Of a stretch of DNA of 64,000 bases, positions 36,886 through 46,382 are shown piece by piece (the first letter of the stretch is position 1; every line of letters begins with the position of its first letter). The notes beneath the pieces are model-generated. The model did not search any database, was not told where the DNA came from, and saw only the letters and a program-made list of their open reading frames with translations. The stretch is from JBKBYG01 sp046313435 (GTDB lineage: Bacteria; Pseudomonadota; Alphaproteobacteria; Rickettsiales; Arcanibacteraceae), in the NCBI GenBank assembly GCA_046313435.1, contig JBKBYG010000005.1:5791-69790 (forward strand), written 5' to 3'. The translations under genes were made by a program, and so were the position numbers.

Positions 36886-37599
36886 TTATTTACCTAATTT
36901 CTTTTTGAGGGTTATATTTATAGTTTCAGTAAGCACTGAAAAAAATACAGCAAAGTATAAATAGCCTTTCGGTATTTCAATATCTAATCCATTAGCAATC
37001 AATATAGCCCCAACCATTCCAATGAAGCATAATGCTATAACTTTTACACTTGGGTTTCTTTCTATGAACCCCCCAATTGATTTTGATGAAGCTAACATGA
37101 TAAGCATTGAAATTACTATAGCAGTTACAATAGTAGGTAAATCGTTTGAAACTCCAACAGCTGTTATTATTGAATCAAAAGACAATACAAGATCGATAAA
37201 TATAATTTGCAAAACTGCGTTTACAAAAGAATTCTTTACGCTAGTAGGATTATTAGTATTAGCGTTTTCTTTATATAATGATCTTATCTCAGTAAAAGTT
37301 TTATATATTAAAAATATTCCTCCAATAAGAAGCAAAAGAGTCCTTCCAGATAAAGGGAAATTAAATATATATGTTAAAGGCTCTTTTAAAGAAATAATCC
37401 ATGAAGCACCAAATAACATAAGTATACGTAGTATTAATGCTAAGGATAAACCGCTTATTCTGATTTTATTGCGAAGGTGGAAAGGTAGTCTTTCTACTAT
37501 TAATGCAATAAATATTACATTATCCACTCCTAGAATTATTTCTAAAAATGTCAATGTTAATAAGTTTAATAAATTAGTTGGTTCTAATAAATGTTCCAT
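36886..37599 (-). CDS. TerC/YgdQ-family integral membrane protein
   Basis: This 237-residue protein with seven or so helices begins LTFLEIILGVDNVIFIALI, the metal-binding signature of TerC-type proteins (E and D in the membrane), repeated as IDLVLSFDSIITAVG. TerC relatives move manganese or other divalent ions and in some bacteria metallate exported enzymes. The substrate is not evident here. The gene lies one base from thyX upstream and one base from secF downstream, so all three are cotranscribed. Confidence 0.82.
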   Translation of the reverse strand: MEHLLEPTNLLNLLTLTFLEIILGVDNVIFIALIVERLPFHLRNKIRISGLSLALILRILMLFGASWIISLKEPLTYIFNFPLSGRTLLLLIGGIFLIYKTFTEIRSLYKENANTNNPTSVKNSFVNAVLQIIFIDLVLSFDSIITAVGVSNDLPTIVTAIVISMLIMLASSKSIGGFIERNPSVKVIALCFIGMVGAILIANGLDIEIPKGYLYFAVFFSVLTETINITLKKKLGK

Positions 37600-37600
37600 A

Positions 37601-38539
37601 TTAATTATCCTTGAGAATTTGCATTAATTCATCCCATTCACGTTTTGACATACCGCTTTCAGCTTGTGATGGATTTTCACCTTTAATCATAGATTTGACA
37701 ATTTTAAGGCCTTTAGCAGATATTTTAGCTCCACCTACCATATATTCTTGGAAAGCATTATAAACAGTTGGAACCCATCTTTTTACTATATCTAACATTA
37801 CATTAGCATACATCCTAATCTCATATTGCGCATGATCATCAGCTCTAAGTCTTAAAAAATGTAATAAATTATGTAAATCAATTTTCCAATACCATTCCGT
37901 GTAGTAATTTAAAGTTAAATTCATCCTTGCAAGTTCGCGACTTAAGCCAGGTTTGGTTTCATCTATAATGTTACCAAAATCATCTTCATTTAACATTTCT
38001 TGGTAATGTGTATAACAGTTCTCAGCATCAGCTTTAAGTATATTTAACACGCGAGCAGATTCTTCTGGTGTAAGAGAAGTATTTTCTCTTCCCTGTTTAT
38101 TAACTGTGGATTGTGGAGCTAAAACACTTGCATCAGGTAAATAAAACTCGCGGCTCATAATTGAATAACGCCCTGAATACTCATTGACATTTGCAGTCCT
38201 ATGTCTAATCCATTGGCGTGCAATAAAAATAGGAAGTTTAATATGAAATTTTATTTCACACATCTCAAATGGGGTGGTATGGTAATGGCGAAGTAGGTAA
38301 AAAATCAGACCTTTATCTTCGTTTAATTTTTTTGTGCCTTTTCCATATGACACCCTTGCGGCTTGTGCAATTGAGTGATCATCTCCCATGTAATCAACAA
38401 CTCTTATAAATCCATGATCAAGTACAGGCAATGCTTGATAAAGTATTTCTTCAAGCCCAGGACTTACAGCTCTAATGGTTGGGGTTGAAATTTCTCTAAT
38501 TTGATCGATTTCAGTTTGTTGATCAGAAGTTATAGGCAT
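37601..38539 (-). CDS. thyX: FAD-dependent thymidylate synthase ThyX
   Basis: ThyX methylates dUMP to dTMP using methylene-tetrahydrofolate and reduced FAD; it replaces ThyA in many Rickettsiales. The 312-residue product contains [15 protein letters not shown], which matches the ThyX signature RHRxxSxNExSxRYS with Ala in place of the first Ser, and [17 protein letters not shown] near the C-terminal active site. I start it at 38539 because GGAAAA lies just upstream; an ATG at 38611 would add 24 hydrophobic residues not expected in ThyX. It heads the thyX-terC-secF operon. Confidence 0.93.
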   Translation of the reverse strand: MPITSDQQTEIDQIREISTPTIRAVSPGLEEILYQALPVLDHGFIRVVDYMGDDHSIAQAARVSYGKGTKKLNEDKGLIFYLLRHYHTTPFEMCEIKFHIKLPIFIARQWIRHRTANVNEYSGRYSIMSREFYLPDASVLAPQSTVNKQGRENTSLTPEESARVLNILKADAENCYTHYQEMLNEDDFGNIIDETKPGLSRELARMNLTLNYYTEWYWKIDLHNLLHFLRLRADDHAQYEIRMYANVMLDIVKRWVPTVYNAFQEYMVGGAKISAKGLKIVKSMIKGENPSQAESGMSKREWDELMQILKDN

Positions 38540-38793
38540 AATTATTTTCCATTTAAAACTAAGTATCTTAAAAACAGAGCATAGATTATTTATTAAATGT
38601 GATAAGATCAAGTATTATTTTGTAATTAGAATTACTAAAATAATGGATATGATTTCTAATAAAATTATATAATAAATTACTTATAGTACAATTTCGAACT
38701 GTCTTAATTTTATAAGGAAGTTTATAGATATAAATCAGATAAGATAGCAGGCAGGCACTTATTTTATAAAAATGTGATTGCCCGCTATATTTG

Positions 38794-39408
38794 TTAACGA
38801 GAATAAAGCTCTACTACGAGGTTTGGTTCCATAACTACTGGATATGGCACGTCACCTAATTTAGGTATCATATTAAATTTGCCAGACATAGACTTTGGAT
38901 CAAATTCTAAATATGTCGGTATTGTTCTATCGATCTGTTGAGTGGATTCAATAACTACTGGGATTGATTTTGAATCTTCTTTAACTTCGATTAAATCGCC
39001 TACTTTTAAACGCATGCTCGGATAATTAACAGTTTTACCATTTACTTTTATATGTTTATGGCAAACTAATTGACGTGCAGCAAATATTGTTTTTGCAATA
39101 TTAAGCCTATATACTATAGCATCTAGACGACGTTCTAATAAACCAATTAAATTTTCCCCAGTATCGCCTTTTAATCTTATAGCTTCTTTGAAAATAGCTC
39201 TAAACTGTTTTTCATTAATTCTGCCATAATAACTTTTTAAGCGTTGTTTAGCATTGAGCTGTTTACCATAATCTGAAACTTTTCTCTGTAAAGTAGGACC
39301 ATGCTGTCCTGGAGGATAATTTTTCTTTAAATATGGATCTTTAGCAGTTCCCCAAAGCCCTCCCAAACGACGGCTTTTTTTGTATTTAGATTTAACGATC
39401 TTAGACAC
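38794..39408 (-). CDS. rpsD: 30S ribosomal protein S4
   Basis: S4 binds 16S rRNA early in small-subunit assembly. The 204-residue protein has the basic N-terminal domain ([21 protein letters not shown]) and the S4 RNA-binding domain at about 94-155 ([40 protein letters not shown]). The start is GTG at 39408 with AAAAGGAAAAG upstream. As in other alphaproteobacteria it stands apart from the main ribosomal protein operons. A weak GC-rich stem-loop lies at about 38745-38785 past its stop. Confidence 0.96.
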   Translation of the reverse strand: MSKIVKSKYKKSRRLGGLWGTAKDPYLKKNYPPGQHGPTLQRKVSDYGKQLNAKQRLKSYYGRINEKQFRAIFKEAIRLKGDTGENLIGLLERRLDAIVYRLNIAKTIFAARQLVCHKHIKVNGKTVNYPSMRLKVGDLIEVKEDSKSIPVVIESTQQIDRTIPTYLEFDPKSMSGKFNMIPKLGDVPYPVVMEPNLVVELYSR

Positions 39409-39459
39409 TCTTTTCCTTTTATTTTATGTATTGGTCATAAATAATTTTATAGAAGCATA

Positions 39460-39487
39460 AATATACTTAATTATTTTCTCATGTCAA
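39460..39487 (-). promoter_or_regulatory. Promoter of rpsD
   Basis: On the minus strand TTGACA (39487-39482) and TATATT (39465-39460) are 16 bases apart, about 50 bases before the GTG start. The rest of the 301-base gap 39409-39709 is AT-rich; it also holds the 12-bp palindrome TTAACTAGTTAA (39534-39545), which may be an operator or chance. Confidence 0.55.
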
Positions 39488-39709
39488 CTATAAGTTAGAA
39501 GCATAAACTAAAGAATTAACTCAAAGTTAGAGATTAACTAGTTAACTATATCTTAATGTTTGCTTTAGATAATTGCATTAAGGTTAAATAGATAATTATG
39601 CATAATAATATAGGAAACTATAACTCTATTTAAAATTAAATTGCATAAAATATGTCTGTTATCGGCAATTGTGGAATTTAAATTTCTTTGAATCAAATAT
39701 GGATAAATT

Positions 39710-40003
39710 ATGGATTATTCCGATATTCCTGCAACTAATAATATTAATCAAAATAATCAATCAAAAAACTATTATAGAAGAGTAAAAGAGTTCTTTAAAA
39801 AAAAGAAAGTAAGTAGCAGTAATAATGTAAAAGCTGAGGAAATAGCGATTGATGAAGATATAATAAGCGAACTAGCTCAAATACAGACTGAGGATAAAAT
39901 TAACATGGATAAAGTAATAAAGCTATACAATAATACAGATCATCTTAATGATAAAATTGTAGAGCATAAATTAGATATTAGTGAGGAAGAGCAAGAGGAG
40001 TGA
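39710..40003 (+). CDS. Small acidic hypothetical protein
   Basis: This 97-residue protein has an Asn/Gln-rich start, a lysine cluster (RRVKEFFKKKKV) at about 24-35, and an acidic C-terminal half (IDEDIISELAQIQTEDKINMD, ending SEEEQEE). It has no membrane helix or signal. I do not recognise it. It probably is a real gene because a perfect hairpin begins one base past its stop and codon use is like its neighbours. A regulatory or adaptor role is possible but nothing in the sequence shows it. Confidence 0.5.
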   Translation: MDYSDIPATNNINQNNQSKNYYRRVKEFFKKKKVSSSNNVKAEEIAIDEDIISELAQIQTEDKINMDKVIKLYNNTDHLNDKIVEHKLDISEEEQEE

Positions 40004-40038
40004 AAATTGCTAAAATATTTGAAGTATTTTAGCAATTT
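40004..40038. terminator. Bidirectional terminator, 14-bp perfect stem
   Basis: AAATTGCTAAAATA (40004-40017) and its exact complement (40025-40038) enclose a 7-base loop between the convergent small acidic gene and the porin gene. The AT-rich flanks supply short U-tracts on both strands. Confidence 0.7.
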
Positions 40039-40049
40039 ATAAATTTAAG

Positions 40050-41408
40050 TTAGAAGGCAAATTGGGCTCTAAGCATTACCAAATTAGGATTCTTTTTTAC
40101 TTTATTATTATGTTTAGAATTTACTATAATATAATTAGACATAAATTTAATATAGTCATTTGGATACCAGTTTAATGCAAATCCAATATTACCCAATTTT
40201 CCGCCAAAATTTGAATTATTTTTACCCAAATCCAAATAATTATAGCGCGTTGCAATTTCCCATGCGCCTAGGCCTCCCTCATTTATATTTAGCGGACGAA
40301 GAGGAGACACACCGCCAAAGTTACTACCAGCTAAATCATATTGACGCGATTCTCCTGTTAAAATCCATGCAGCTTGTATATAAGCAGCTTTATGATTTTT
40401 TATTGATGAAATTTTTCCAGTTAAGTCATTAAAAGCATATTCAGCTTGTAAAGAAAATGAATTATACTGAGCCATTCCTTCAATACCCGCAATCTTAATA
40501 TTCTTGATATTCTTAATCTGCCCTGAATCAATTAATGAAGAAGATATTGAAGATTCTGTTCCAGCTACAATTTTGTATACTGAATCTGAGCGTTTAGGCT
40601 TTCCAAATATTCCTGAAGCACCCAAATGAATTACTTTGTTATTATCATTTAATGGTGCAAAAGTTACTTTTGAGGAAATTGTTTTAAATTCATCATTATT
40701 GTTACTTATATTATAAGCCTGGCTGTTGGAATTAATACCTAAATTTGCTGTCCAATTTTGCCCATAAGTATTTAACCCTATACCAAGGCGTTTTGAAGGA
40801 GCAAATATTGATACAAAAGCTGATTCCATAAATGTAGTATTTTTAGGACTTATCATGTTATCGAAGCCAAATTTTTCATAAAATTGTCCTGCACTAATTG
40901 AAAATGGTTTAAATCCATTATAAGAAATTATGGCATTTACAATTTTACTTCTATTACCTGCAAAATTATTTTCAAGTAAATAGAACCAATCATTATTTAT
41001 TATGCCATTGACACCAAGTCGTGCATTTTTAATATAAGCTCCATCGTTATGAGTTGATTGATTTTTTATATAATTAACATAATCTGTTTGAAGTAAACCA
41101 CTAAATGCAAATTTATAGCTGCCATCAATTGTCTCAAACTTTGGAGAAGGCTTCATCTTAATAGTTACTGCATTATTTATAGCTTTGCTTTTTTCCTCTA
41201 CTTGAGTGATTTGCGCTACAGGTGTGACTGGGGTTTCACTTACTACTTGTTGGTCAGCTTTAGTATTTTTATCTAAAAGTTTTTCAAGTCTCGATATTTT
41301 TGATTCTAAGGCTTTAATTTGGGCTTGAAGTTCAGCTTCGGAAGCAAAAACTATATTATTGTAAACAACAGAAAAGATTGTTAATATTGTGAATAATTTT
41401 ATTTTCAT
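40050..41408 (-). CDS. OprP/OprO-like outer-membrane porin
   Basis: This is a predicted 452-residue outer-membrane beta-barrel of the phosphate-selective porin O/P type. I start it at 41408, where MKIKLFTILTIFSVVYNNIVFA forms a good signal peptide; an ATG at 41468 would bury it. A short coiled coil at about 25-45 (ELQAQIKALESKISRLEKLL) likely trimerises the barrel. The barrel has YINGxD-like loops, KNARLGVNGIINNDWFYLLENNF, and a C-terminal strand ending in Phe (MLRAQFAF), needed for barrel insertion. It lies downstream of a PstS-like gene, which supports phosphate uptake. Confidence 0.8.
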   Translation of the reverse strand: MKIKLFTILTIFSVVYNNIVFASEAELQAQIKALESKISRLEKLLDKNTKADQQVVSETPVTPVAQITQVEEKSKAINNAVTIKMKPSPKFETIDGSYKFAFSGLLQTDYVNYIKNQSTHNDGAYIKNARLGVNGIINNDWFYLLENNFAGNRSKIVNAIISYNGFKPFSISAGQFYEKFGFDNMISPKNTTFMESAFVSIFAPSKRLGIGLNTYGQNWTANLGINSNSQAYNISNNNDEFKTISSKVTFAPLNDNNKVIHLGASGIFGKPKRSDSVYKIVAGTESSISSSLIDSGQIKNIKNIKIAGIEGMAQYNSFSLQAEYAFNDLTGKISSIKNHKAAYIQAAWILTGESRQYDLAGSNFGGVSPLRPLNINEGGLGAWEIATRYNYLDLGKNNSNFGGKLGNIGFALNWYPNDYIKFMSNYIIVNSKHNNKVKKNPNLVMLRAQFAF

Positions 41409-41567
41409 TTTTAAATTTTTATTTGATTTTACATGTATTGCGTAATTTTGAGGTACAATCAATATCATAAAATTAACCGTATTGAAACTAAAAAATTAAT
41501 AAAATAAGACTTTCTTTGAAATGACTTAATTATAATAGATTTATTCGAATAATTACATAAAGTTAAA

Positions 41568-42524
41568 TTACTTATCGATTCCAGTTACTAACCCAGCCTT
41601 AGTCAAATATCCATTTTCACTTATAGCATCTTTGCTTGTAAGCTCTTCAATAAATGCTTTCAAAGCTAAATTGGTTAAATCAGCTTTTTTGTAATATAAA
41701 TATAAAGGTCTACTAAGTTTATATTCTTTTGAAGAAATAGATTGAATAGAAGGAGAAATATTATCAATTAAGGCTGCCTGAATTATATCAATATTATTAC
41801 TGTAAAAATTGAAACCAAAAATCCCAAAAGATTTATTATTCAATTTAATTTTTTGTATTATTAAATTATAATTTTCCCCAACTTCTATAAATTTACCATC
41901 TTCACGAATTTCCTTACACACTTTATGCCTTTTATCTTTGTTAGGATAAATAATTTTCATTTCTTCCAAACCTTCGCAATATTTTCCTATTACCAGATCT
42001 ATTAAAGCGTCCCTAGTTCCAGAATTATGAGAAGGACCATATATTTCTATGTTGTAATTAGGAAGTAATGGATTAACTTCATTCCATTTATTATAGGGAT
42101 TAGAAATTATTCGACCTTGATAAGGAATATTTTTTGCAAGCGCAAAAAAAAGGTCTTTTGAGCTCAAAGAAACTAAGTGACTGGAGTTTGAGTTAGCAAT
42201 TACAATCCCATCATAACCTATAATAATTTCTCCAATTTCTTTTTCTTCAATATTATTCTTTGCACAATAGTTAGTTTCATCGAATTTGATTTTTCTAGAA
42301 GCAGCTGCCATATTTATTTTGTTAGAGCAAAATAATCTAATCCCACCGCCCGTGCCAATATTTTCGACTATTGCAGCATTATGGCTAGATTTGCCAGCAA
42401 ACTGTTCTACCGCAAGAGTAATAAAGGGATAAACTGTAGCAGAGCCAGCTATTCTAAATTGTCCATTATCTGCGTAAATAATGTTAGAAATCAAGGCAAG
42501 AAGTAGTAAAAACATATTTTTCAT
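41568..42524 (-). CDS. pstS: PstS-like phosphate-binding protein
   Basis: This is a periplasmic solute-binding protein of the phosphate ABC transporter type, 318 residues. A signal peptide occupies about 1-18. The family motifs are IAGSATVYPFITLAVEQF, ENIGTGGGIRLFCSNKINMAAASRKI, and YGPSHNSGTRDALIDLVIG, which holds the phosphate-binding Ser/Gly/Thr/Arg cluster. No pstC/A/B genes are adjacent, so the permease must be elsewhere or absent. It is followed on the same strand by an OprP-like porin, giving an outer-membrane entry and a periplasmic binding step in one locus. Confidence 0.82.
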   Translation of the reverse strand: MKNMFLLLLALISNIIYADNGQFRIAGSATVYPFITLAVEQFAGKSSHNAAIVENIGTGGGIRLFCSNKINMAAASRKIKFDETNYCAKNNIEEKEIGEIIIGYDGIVIANSNSSHLVSLSSKDLFFALAKNIPYQGRIISNPYNKWNEVNPLLPNYNIEIYGPSHNSGTRDALIDLVIGKYCEGLEEMKIIYPNKDKRHKVCKEIREDGKFIEVGENYNLIIQKIKLNNKSFGIFGFNFYSNNIDIIQAALIDNISPSIQSISSKEYKLSRPLYLYYKKADLTNLALKAFIEELTSKDAISENGYLTKAGLVTGIDK

Positions 42525-42641
42525 AGAACTTTTATAAATTAAATTACTAAATTAATAAAGTTTAAGATGACTTAATGCAAAAATTATGTTATTATTTACA
42601 AAAATTAACCCAATTATTACATATATTATCTATTATCCAAT

Positions 42642-42980
42642 ATGAAAGTGATTAATGCAAGAAGTTTAGTAATAACTAATAGAAAATGGTATCTTACTGC
42701 TAACAGTGAATTTACCTATACTTATTTAGAAAGAACAGTAAAAAATAGAGCTGTAAAAGATGAAATTGTACAGCAATTGAATAAAAGAAATATCGAAACA
42801 AATGTTTTTTTTAAAGAATTAAATATGAAGGGTAAAATTAATAAAGTTAATAGCTATATTATTGCTTCGCCTTCAAAACAATTTTTTAGTATTTTTTCAT
42901 CAATTGATGCAAAAAATTCTTCTTTAAATTTAAATCCTACCATACCAGAAGCAATACCAGAGATCCAAGAAGAAGCTTAA
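42642..42980 (+). CDS. Hypothetical 112-residue protein
   Basis: I do not recognise this protein. It is basic in its first two thirds (SLVITNRKWYLTANSEF, ERTVKNRAVKDEIVQQLNKRN) and ends in a proline/glutamate-rich tail (NPTIPEAIPEIQEEA). There is no signal peptide or transmembrane helix. The stop overlaps the stop of the convergent pilU-like gene by 4 bases. No ribosome site precedes the ATG, so expression is uncertain, but the frame has natural amino-acid content. Confidence 0.45.
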   Translation: MKVINARSLVITNRKWYLTANSEFTYTYLERTVKNRAVKDEIVQQLNKRNIETNVFFKELNMKGKINKVNSYIIASPSKQFFSIFSSIDAKNSSLNLNPTIPEAIPEIQEEA

Positions 42981-44089
42981 AAAATTTTATTAGGATCATT
43001 GTTCAAGGGTAAAATAATATTAGCATTATTCTGTAATATTTTTAATTTTAAATTTCCTGGATTATCTGCATGGAATAAAGCTTCTTCTTCTGAAACCTTA
43101 CCTGACTTATGTAATTCATATAAACAATAATCAAAACTTTGCATTCCTTGATCAACCTGCTTGTCTAATATATCGCGAATTTCATTTATTTTGCCTTCCA
43201 AAATAAGTTTTTTTATTACCCCTAAATTAAGCAAAATCTCAGTTGCTAAAGATTTATCACCATTATTATTTTTTATGAGTTTTTGTGATAGTATGGCTTC
43301 TAAATTGACTGAAAGATTATACAAAATATGTTTGTGAGTTTCCTCAGAATAAAAATTCAAAATTCTAAAAATTGCTTGAGAAGTATTGTTTGAATGGATT
43401 GTAGCAATACATAAATGCCCTGTTTCTGCAAAATTAATGGCGTAATCCATAGTTTTTTTATCTCGAATTTCACCAATAAAAATAACATCTGCTCTTTGAC
43501 GAAGGGCATTTTTCAAGGCTTCATCATAAGATAATGTGTCGATACCTATTTCCCTCTGAGTAAATATGCAATTCTTATGGGAATGAACATATTCAATGGG
43601 GTCTTCTATAGTAATAATATGCCCATAGCCATTATCGTTCCGGTAATTAAGCATGGCAGCAACTGAGGTGGATTTGCCAGTACCACTTGGGCTTGAAATA
43701 AGTATTAATCCTTTCTTCTTTAAAATAATTTTAGAATATATATAAGGTAAATTTAAAGATTCAATTGTTGGTATTTCATTTCTAACCCTTCTTATAACCA
43801 TACCCGGTAATAATTGTTGATAAAAAAAATTGATACGAAATCGAGACTTATTTTGCCAATCAATTGCAATATTAAACTCTAGTTTCTCAAGGAATTCTTC
43901 ATATTGTATATTATTTAATAGATTCCTTGCTAAAAATAAAACATTCTCTCCATTTAGAATAGCTTTTTCATGCTCGATAAAACTATCCATTTTTCTATGC
44001 ATAGGGGGCTTGCCCGAAGTTATATAAACATCAGAAGTATCCAGCTCTAACATTTTATTAAATATTTCATTAATAAAATTTGAATCCAT
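42977..44089 (-). CDS. PilU-like type IV pilus retraction ATPase
   Basis: This is a secretion ATPase of the PilT/PilU group, 370 residues, that would drive pilus retraction from the cytosol. Motifs seen are the P-loop SPSGTGKS at about 133-140 (Ser replaces the first Gly of GxxGxGKS), the Asp box IITIEDPIEYVH, and the Walker B/His box region RQRADVIFIGEIRDKKT and FAETGHLCIATIHSNN. It follows pilT after 17 bases. The sequence differs clearly from that PilT, so it is the PilU-like partner, which usually adds force to a PilT motor. Confidence 0.82.
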   Translation of the reverse strand: MDSNFINEIFNKMLELDTSDVYITSGKPPMHRKMDSFIEHEKAILNGENVLFLARNLLNNIQYEEFLEKLEFNIAIDWQNKSRFRINFFYQQLLPGMVIRRVRNEIPTIESLNLPYIYSKIILKKKGLILISSPSGTGKSTSVAAMLNYRNDNGYGHIITIEDPIEYVHSHKNCIFTQREIGIDTLSYDEALKNALRQRADVIFIGEIRDKKTMDYAINFAETGHLCIATIHSNNTSQAIFRILNFYSEETHKHILYNLSVNLEAILSQKLIKNNNGDKSLATEILLNLGVIKKLILEGKINEIRDILDKQVDQGMQSFDYCLYELHKSGKVSEEEALFHADNPGNLKLKILQNNANIILPLNNDPNKIF

Positions 44090-44106
44090 AATAAAATTTC
44101 CTATTT

Positions 44107-45165
44107 TTAGAAGCCTTTAGTTAACTGACCTTTGTCTTGTTCAGTAGTATTTAAAGCAGATTTAGCAGAGTCAGCAGTGATAACACCTTTATCAACTAGC
44201 TCGAATATACTATCTTTCATTATTTTCATTCCAGATTGAGAATTAATTTGCATTAAAGAAGTAATTTGTGCAATTTTACCTTCTTTAATTAAGTTTCGTA
44301 TTGCACTATTAGCAATAAGCACTTCATATGCAGCCACTCTTCCGCTTCCATCGGCTTTTTTTATAAGTTTTTGAGAAATAATGCCTTCTATAGAATTAGA
44401 CAACATAGTTCTAACCATTTCCTTTTCTTCTGATGGGAAAACGTCTATAATACGGTCCACTGTTTGTGCTGCAGAGCTTGTATGTAATGTGCCTAACACT
44501 AGATGCCCTGTTTCAGCTGCAGTAAGAGCAAGTTTTATAGTTTCTAAATCTCTGAGCTCACCAACAAGGATTATATTTGGATCTTCCCTTAAAGTGCTTT
44601 TCAAAGCTTTTGCAAAAGAACTTGTATGTACATATACTTCTCTTTGATTAATAAGCGATTTCTCTGATTTATGTACAAATTCTATAGGATCTTCAATAGT
44701 TATAATATGTCGGTAGAAATTCTTATTTATATAGTTAACCATAGCGGCCAAAGTAGTTGATTTCCCACTACCTGTAGGCCCAGTAACTAATACTAATCCT
44801 TTATGTAATTCACTAAGGTTTTCTAATATTTTAGGAGCATTTAATTGTTGTAAGTTTTTTAAAGTTGTAGGTATATTTCTTAAAACGGCCGCTGCGCCAT
44901 TAAATGTATTAAATGCGTTAACCCTAAATCTTTTATCTGCGAAATTTATAGCAAAATCAATTTCTAAATGTTCTTCATATTCTGAACGCTGCTTCTCAGT
45001 CATAATCGAATAAATTATTGTCTTAACCTGTTCTGGGGATAATGGATCTATTTTTAACGTGATTATTTCGCCATTTATACGGAACATGGGAGGATGTTTT
45101 GATGAAATATGAATATCTGAGGCATCATTATTATTGGAGTAGATTAGTAATTCACTGATTTCCAT
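44107..45165 (-). CDS. pilT: Type IV pilus retraction ATPase PilT
   Basis: PilT forms a hexamer that depolymerises type IV pili, powering twitching or DNA uptake. The 352-residue protein has an intact P-loop GPTGSGKST at about 129-137, the Asp box IITIEDPIEFVH, ILVGELRDLETI, and AAETGHLVLGTLHTSSAAQTVDRIIDVFP. The C-terminal AIRNLIKEGK segment fits the PilT AIRNLIRE motif that retraction ATPases need. It lies in an operon with a TPR protein upstream (14-base gap) and a PilU-like ATPase downstream. Confidence 0.9.
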   Translation of the reverse strand: MEISELLIYSNNNDASDIHISSKHPPMFRINGEIITLKIDPLSPEQVKTIIYSIMTEKQRSEYEEHLEIDFAINFADKRFRVNAFNTFNGAAAVLRNIPTTLKNLQQLNAPKILENLSELHKGLVLVTGPTGSGKSTTLAAMVNYINKNFYRHIITIEDPIEFVHKSEKSLINQREVYVHTSSFAKALKSTLREDPNIILVGELRDLETIKLALTAAETGHLVLGTLHTSSAAQTVDRIIDVFPSEEKEMVRTMLSNSIEGIISQKLIKKADGSGRVAAYEVLIANSAIRNLIKEGKIAQITSLMQINSQSGMKIMKDSIFELVDKGVITADSAKSALNTTEQDKGQLTKGF

Positions 45166-45179
45166 AAAATTCCTTTAAA

Positions 45180-46118
45180 TTACATTGATAAACTATTGAG
45201 ATATCGCAGCCTTTTTTCAATTACTGAGCGATAATCAAAATTAAAATAAGTTTGTTGATAATCTTGTCTGAGTATCTGCTTATAAAACTCAATAGATTTT
45301 TCTCGTTCACCCATGTTATCAAGAATTACAGCAAGATTGTAACGATACATAAGGTTTTCTGGAGATATTATAATTGCTTTATTAAAATATTTTACTGCTT
45401 TTGAATAATCTTTTATATTAGTATATATAATAGCTATTTGAGCTGGAATTAAGCTAACATCAGGATTTATAGCCTCTAACCTCTTTAACTGTTTGATCGC
45501 TTCAATTGGGGCTTCTTCACCCGCTAAAGCTAAAAAATTATTTAGAGCAGTTTGATGGTTAGGATCAAGAGTGAGTAGTTGAGTAAAAAGACTTCGTGCT
45601 TCAGAAATTTGCTTATTTAAATAATAAATTGTGGCTAGTCCAAATAGTGCATCTATATTGTTAGGTGATTTTGATAATATCTTTTGATATAACGAAGTAG
45701 CAACTTCGATATGTCCTATTTGATATGCTATAGATGCGTCACTTACTAATTTATCAACAGGACTAGTTTGGTTTGTTTCTTCATTTAAACTTAAGTTGAA
45801 TTCAAATGCAGTCGAATCACGAACTGAATCAACTTTGTTATCTTCGGTCTTAAGAGGATCAGACTCTAGATTTTTAGTATCTTTAGATTTAATATAACCT
45901 TGATTTAAAACGACTTCAGTAACATCACCTGATTCTTTTGCATTCTTAGCAACTAACGAGTTAATGATTTGAGAAGTAGTTTTAGGTAATTTTTTTTCTT
46001 CAAGCTCTTGCGAATATATATTTTCCAAATCTTCACTATTTGCATAAGTAATTATAGTAAAATTTGTAAAACTAGCTGTATAAGCTAAGATTAGAAGAAA
46101 GCTGCGTGTCTTGAACAT
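45180..46118 (-). CDS. Secreted TPR protein of the pilT operon
   Basis: This 312-residue protein has a signal peptide (about 1-26), a low-complexity acidic linker to about 125, then five to six tetratricopeptide repeats (SIAYQIGHIEVATSLYQKIL, NIDALFGLATIYYLNKQISE, VSLIPAQIAIIYTNIKDYSK, LMYRYNLAVILDNMGEREKS). TPR proteins such as PilF/PilW aid pilus secretin assembly, which fits its place in front of pilT and pilU. The periplasmic location is inferred from the signal. The family assignment beyond TPR is not secure. Confidence 0.75.
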   Translation of the reverse strand: MFKTRSFLLILAYTASFTNFTIITYANSEDLENIYSQELEEKKLPKTTSQIINSLVAKNAKESGDVTEVVLNQGYIKSKDTKNLESDPLKTEDNKVDSVRDSTAFEFNLSLNEETNQTSPVDKLVSDASIAYQIGHIEVATSLYQKILSKSPNNIDALFGLATIYYLNKQISEARSLFTQLLTLDPNHQTALNNFLALAGEEAPIEAIKQLKRLEAINPDVSLIPAQIAIIYTNIKDYSKAVKYFNKAIIISPENLMYRYNLAVILDNMGEREKSIEFYKQILRQDYQQTYFNFDYRSVIEKRLRYLNSLSM

Positions 46119-46382
46119 ATTCCATTAATGACTGTATATAACCCATTTCCGCCAACAAATTAACCCTGGCCAGATTTGAATTTTAAAATTATTTATAATC
46201 TATATTTTAAAACATAAAAAAATTAATTAGTGATTAATTAAACTTAAAATTTTTATTTTAGAATAATTTTATAGTCGCTTTAAGTTAGACCAAAATATTG
46301 ATAATTTTAGCAAAAAATTAATAAAATTATTCTATATTCAGTATATTAATAATATATATTTAAGTACAGTTAAGGCAAAAAA

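Noticed and set aside
37022..37627. 201-codon open frame on the plus strand
   Set aside because: It is antisense to the TerC-family gene and the end of thyX, both with clear motifs in a tight operon.
38745..38790. GC-rich stem-loop after rpsD as an intrinsic terminator
   Set aside because: The stem AGCGGGCA/TGCCTGCT has a wobble pair and a long loop, and no T-tract follows; too weak for a separate feature.
39710..40003. Small acidic protein as FlgM anti-sigma factor
   Set aside because: Size and charge fit loosely, but the conserved C-terminal FlgM helix pattern is not convincing, so it is left as hypothetical.
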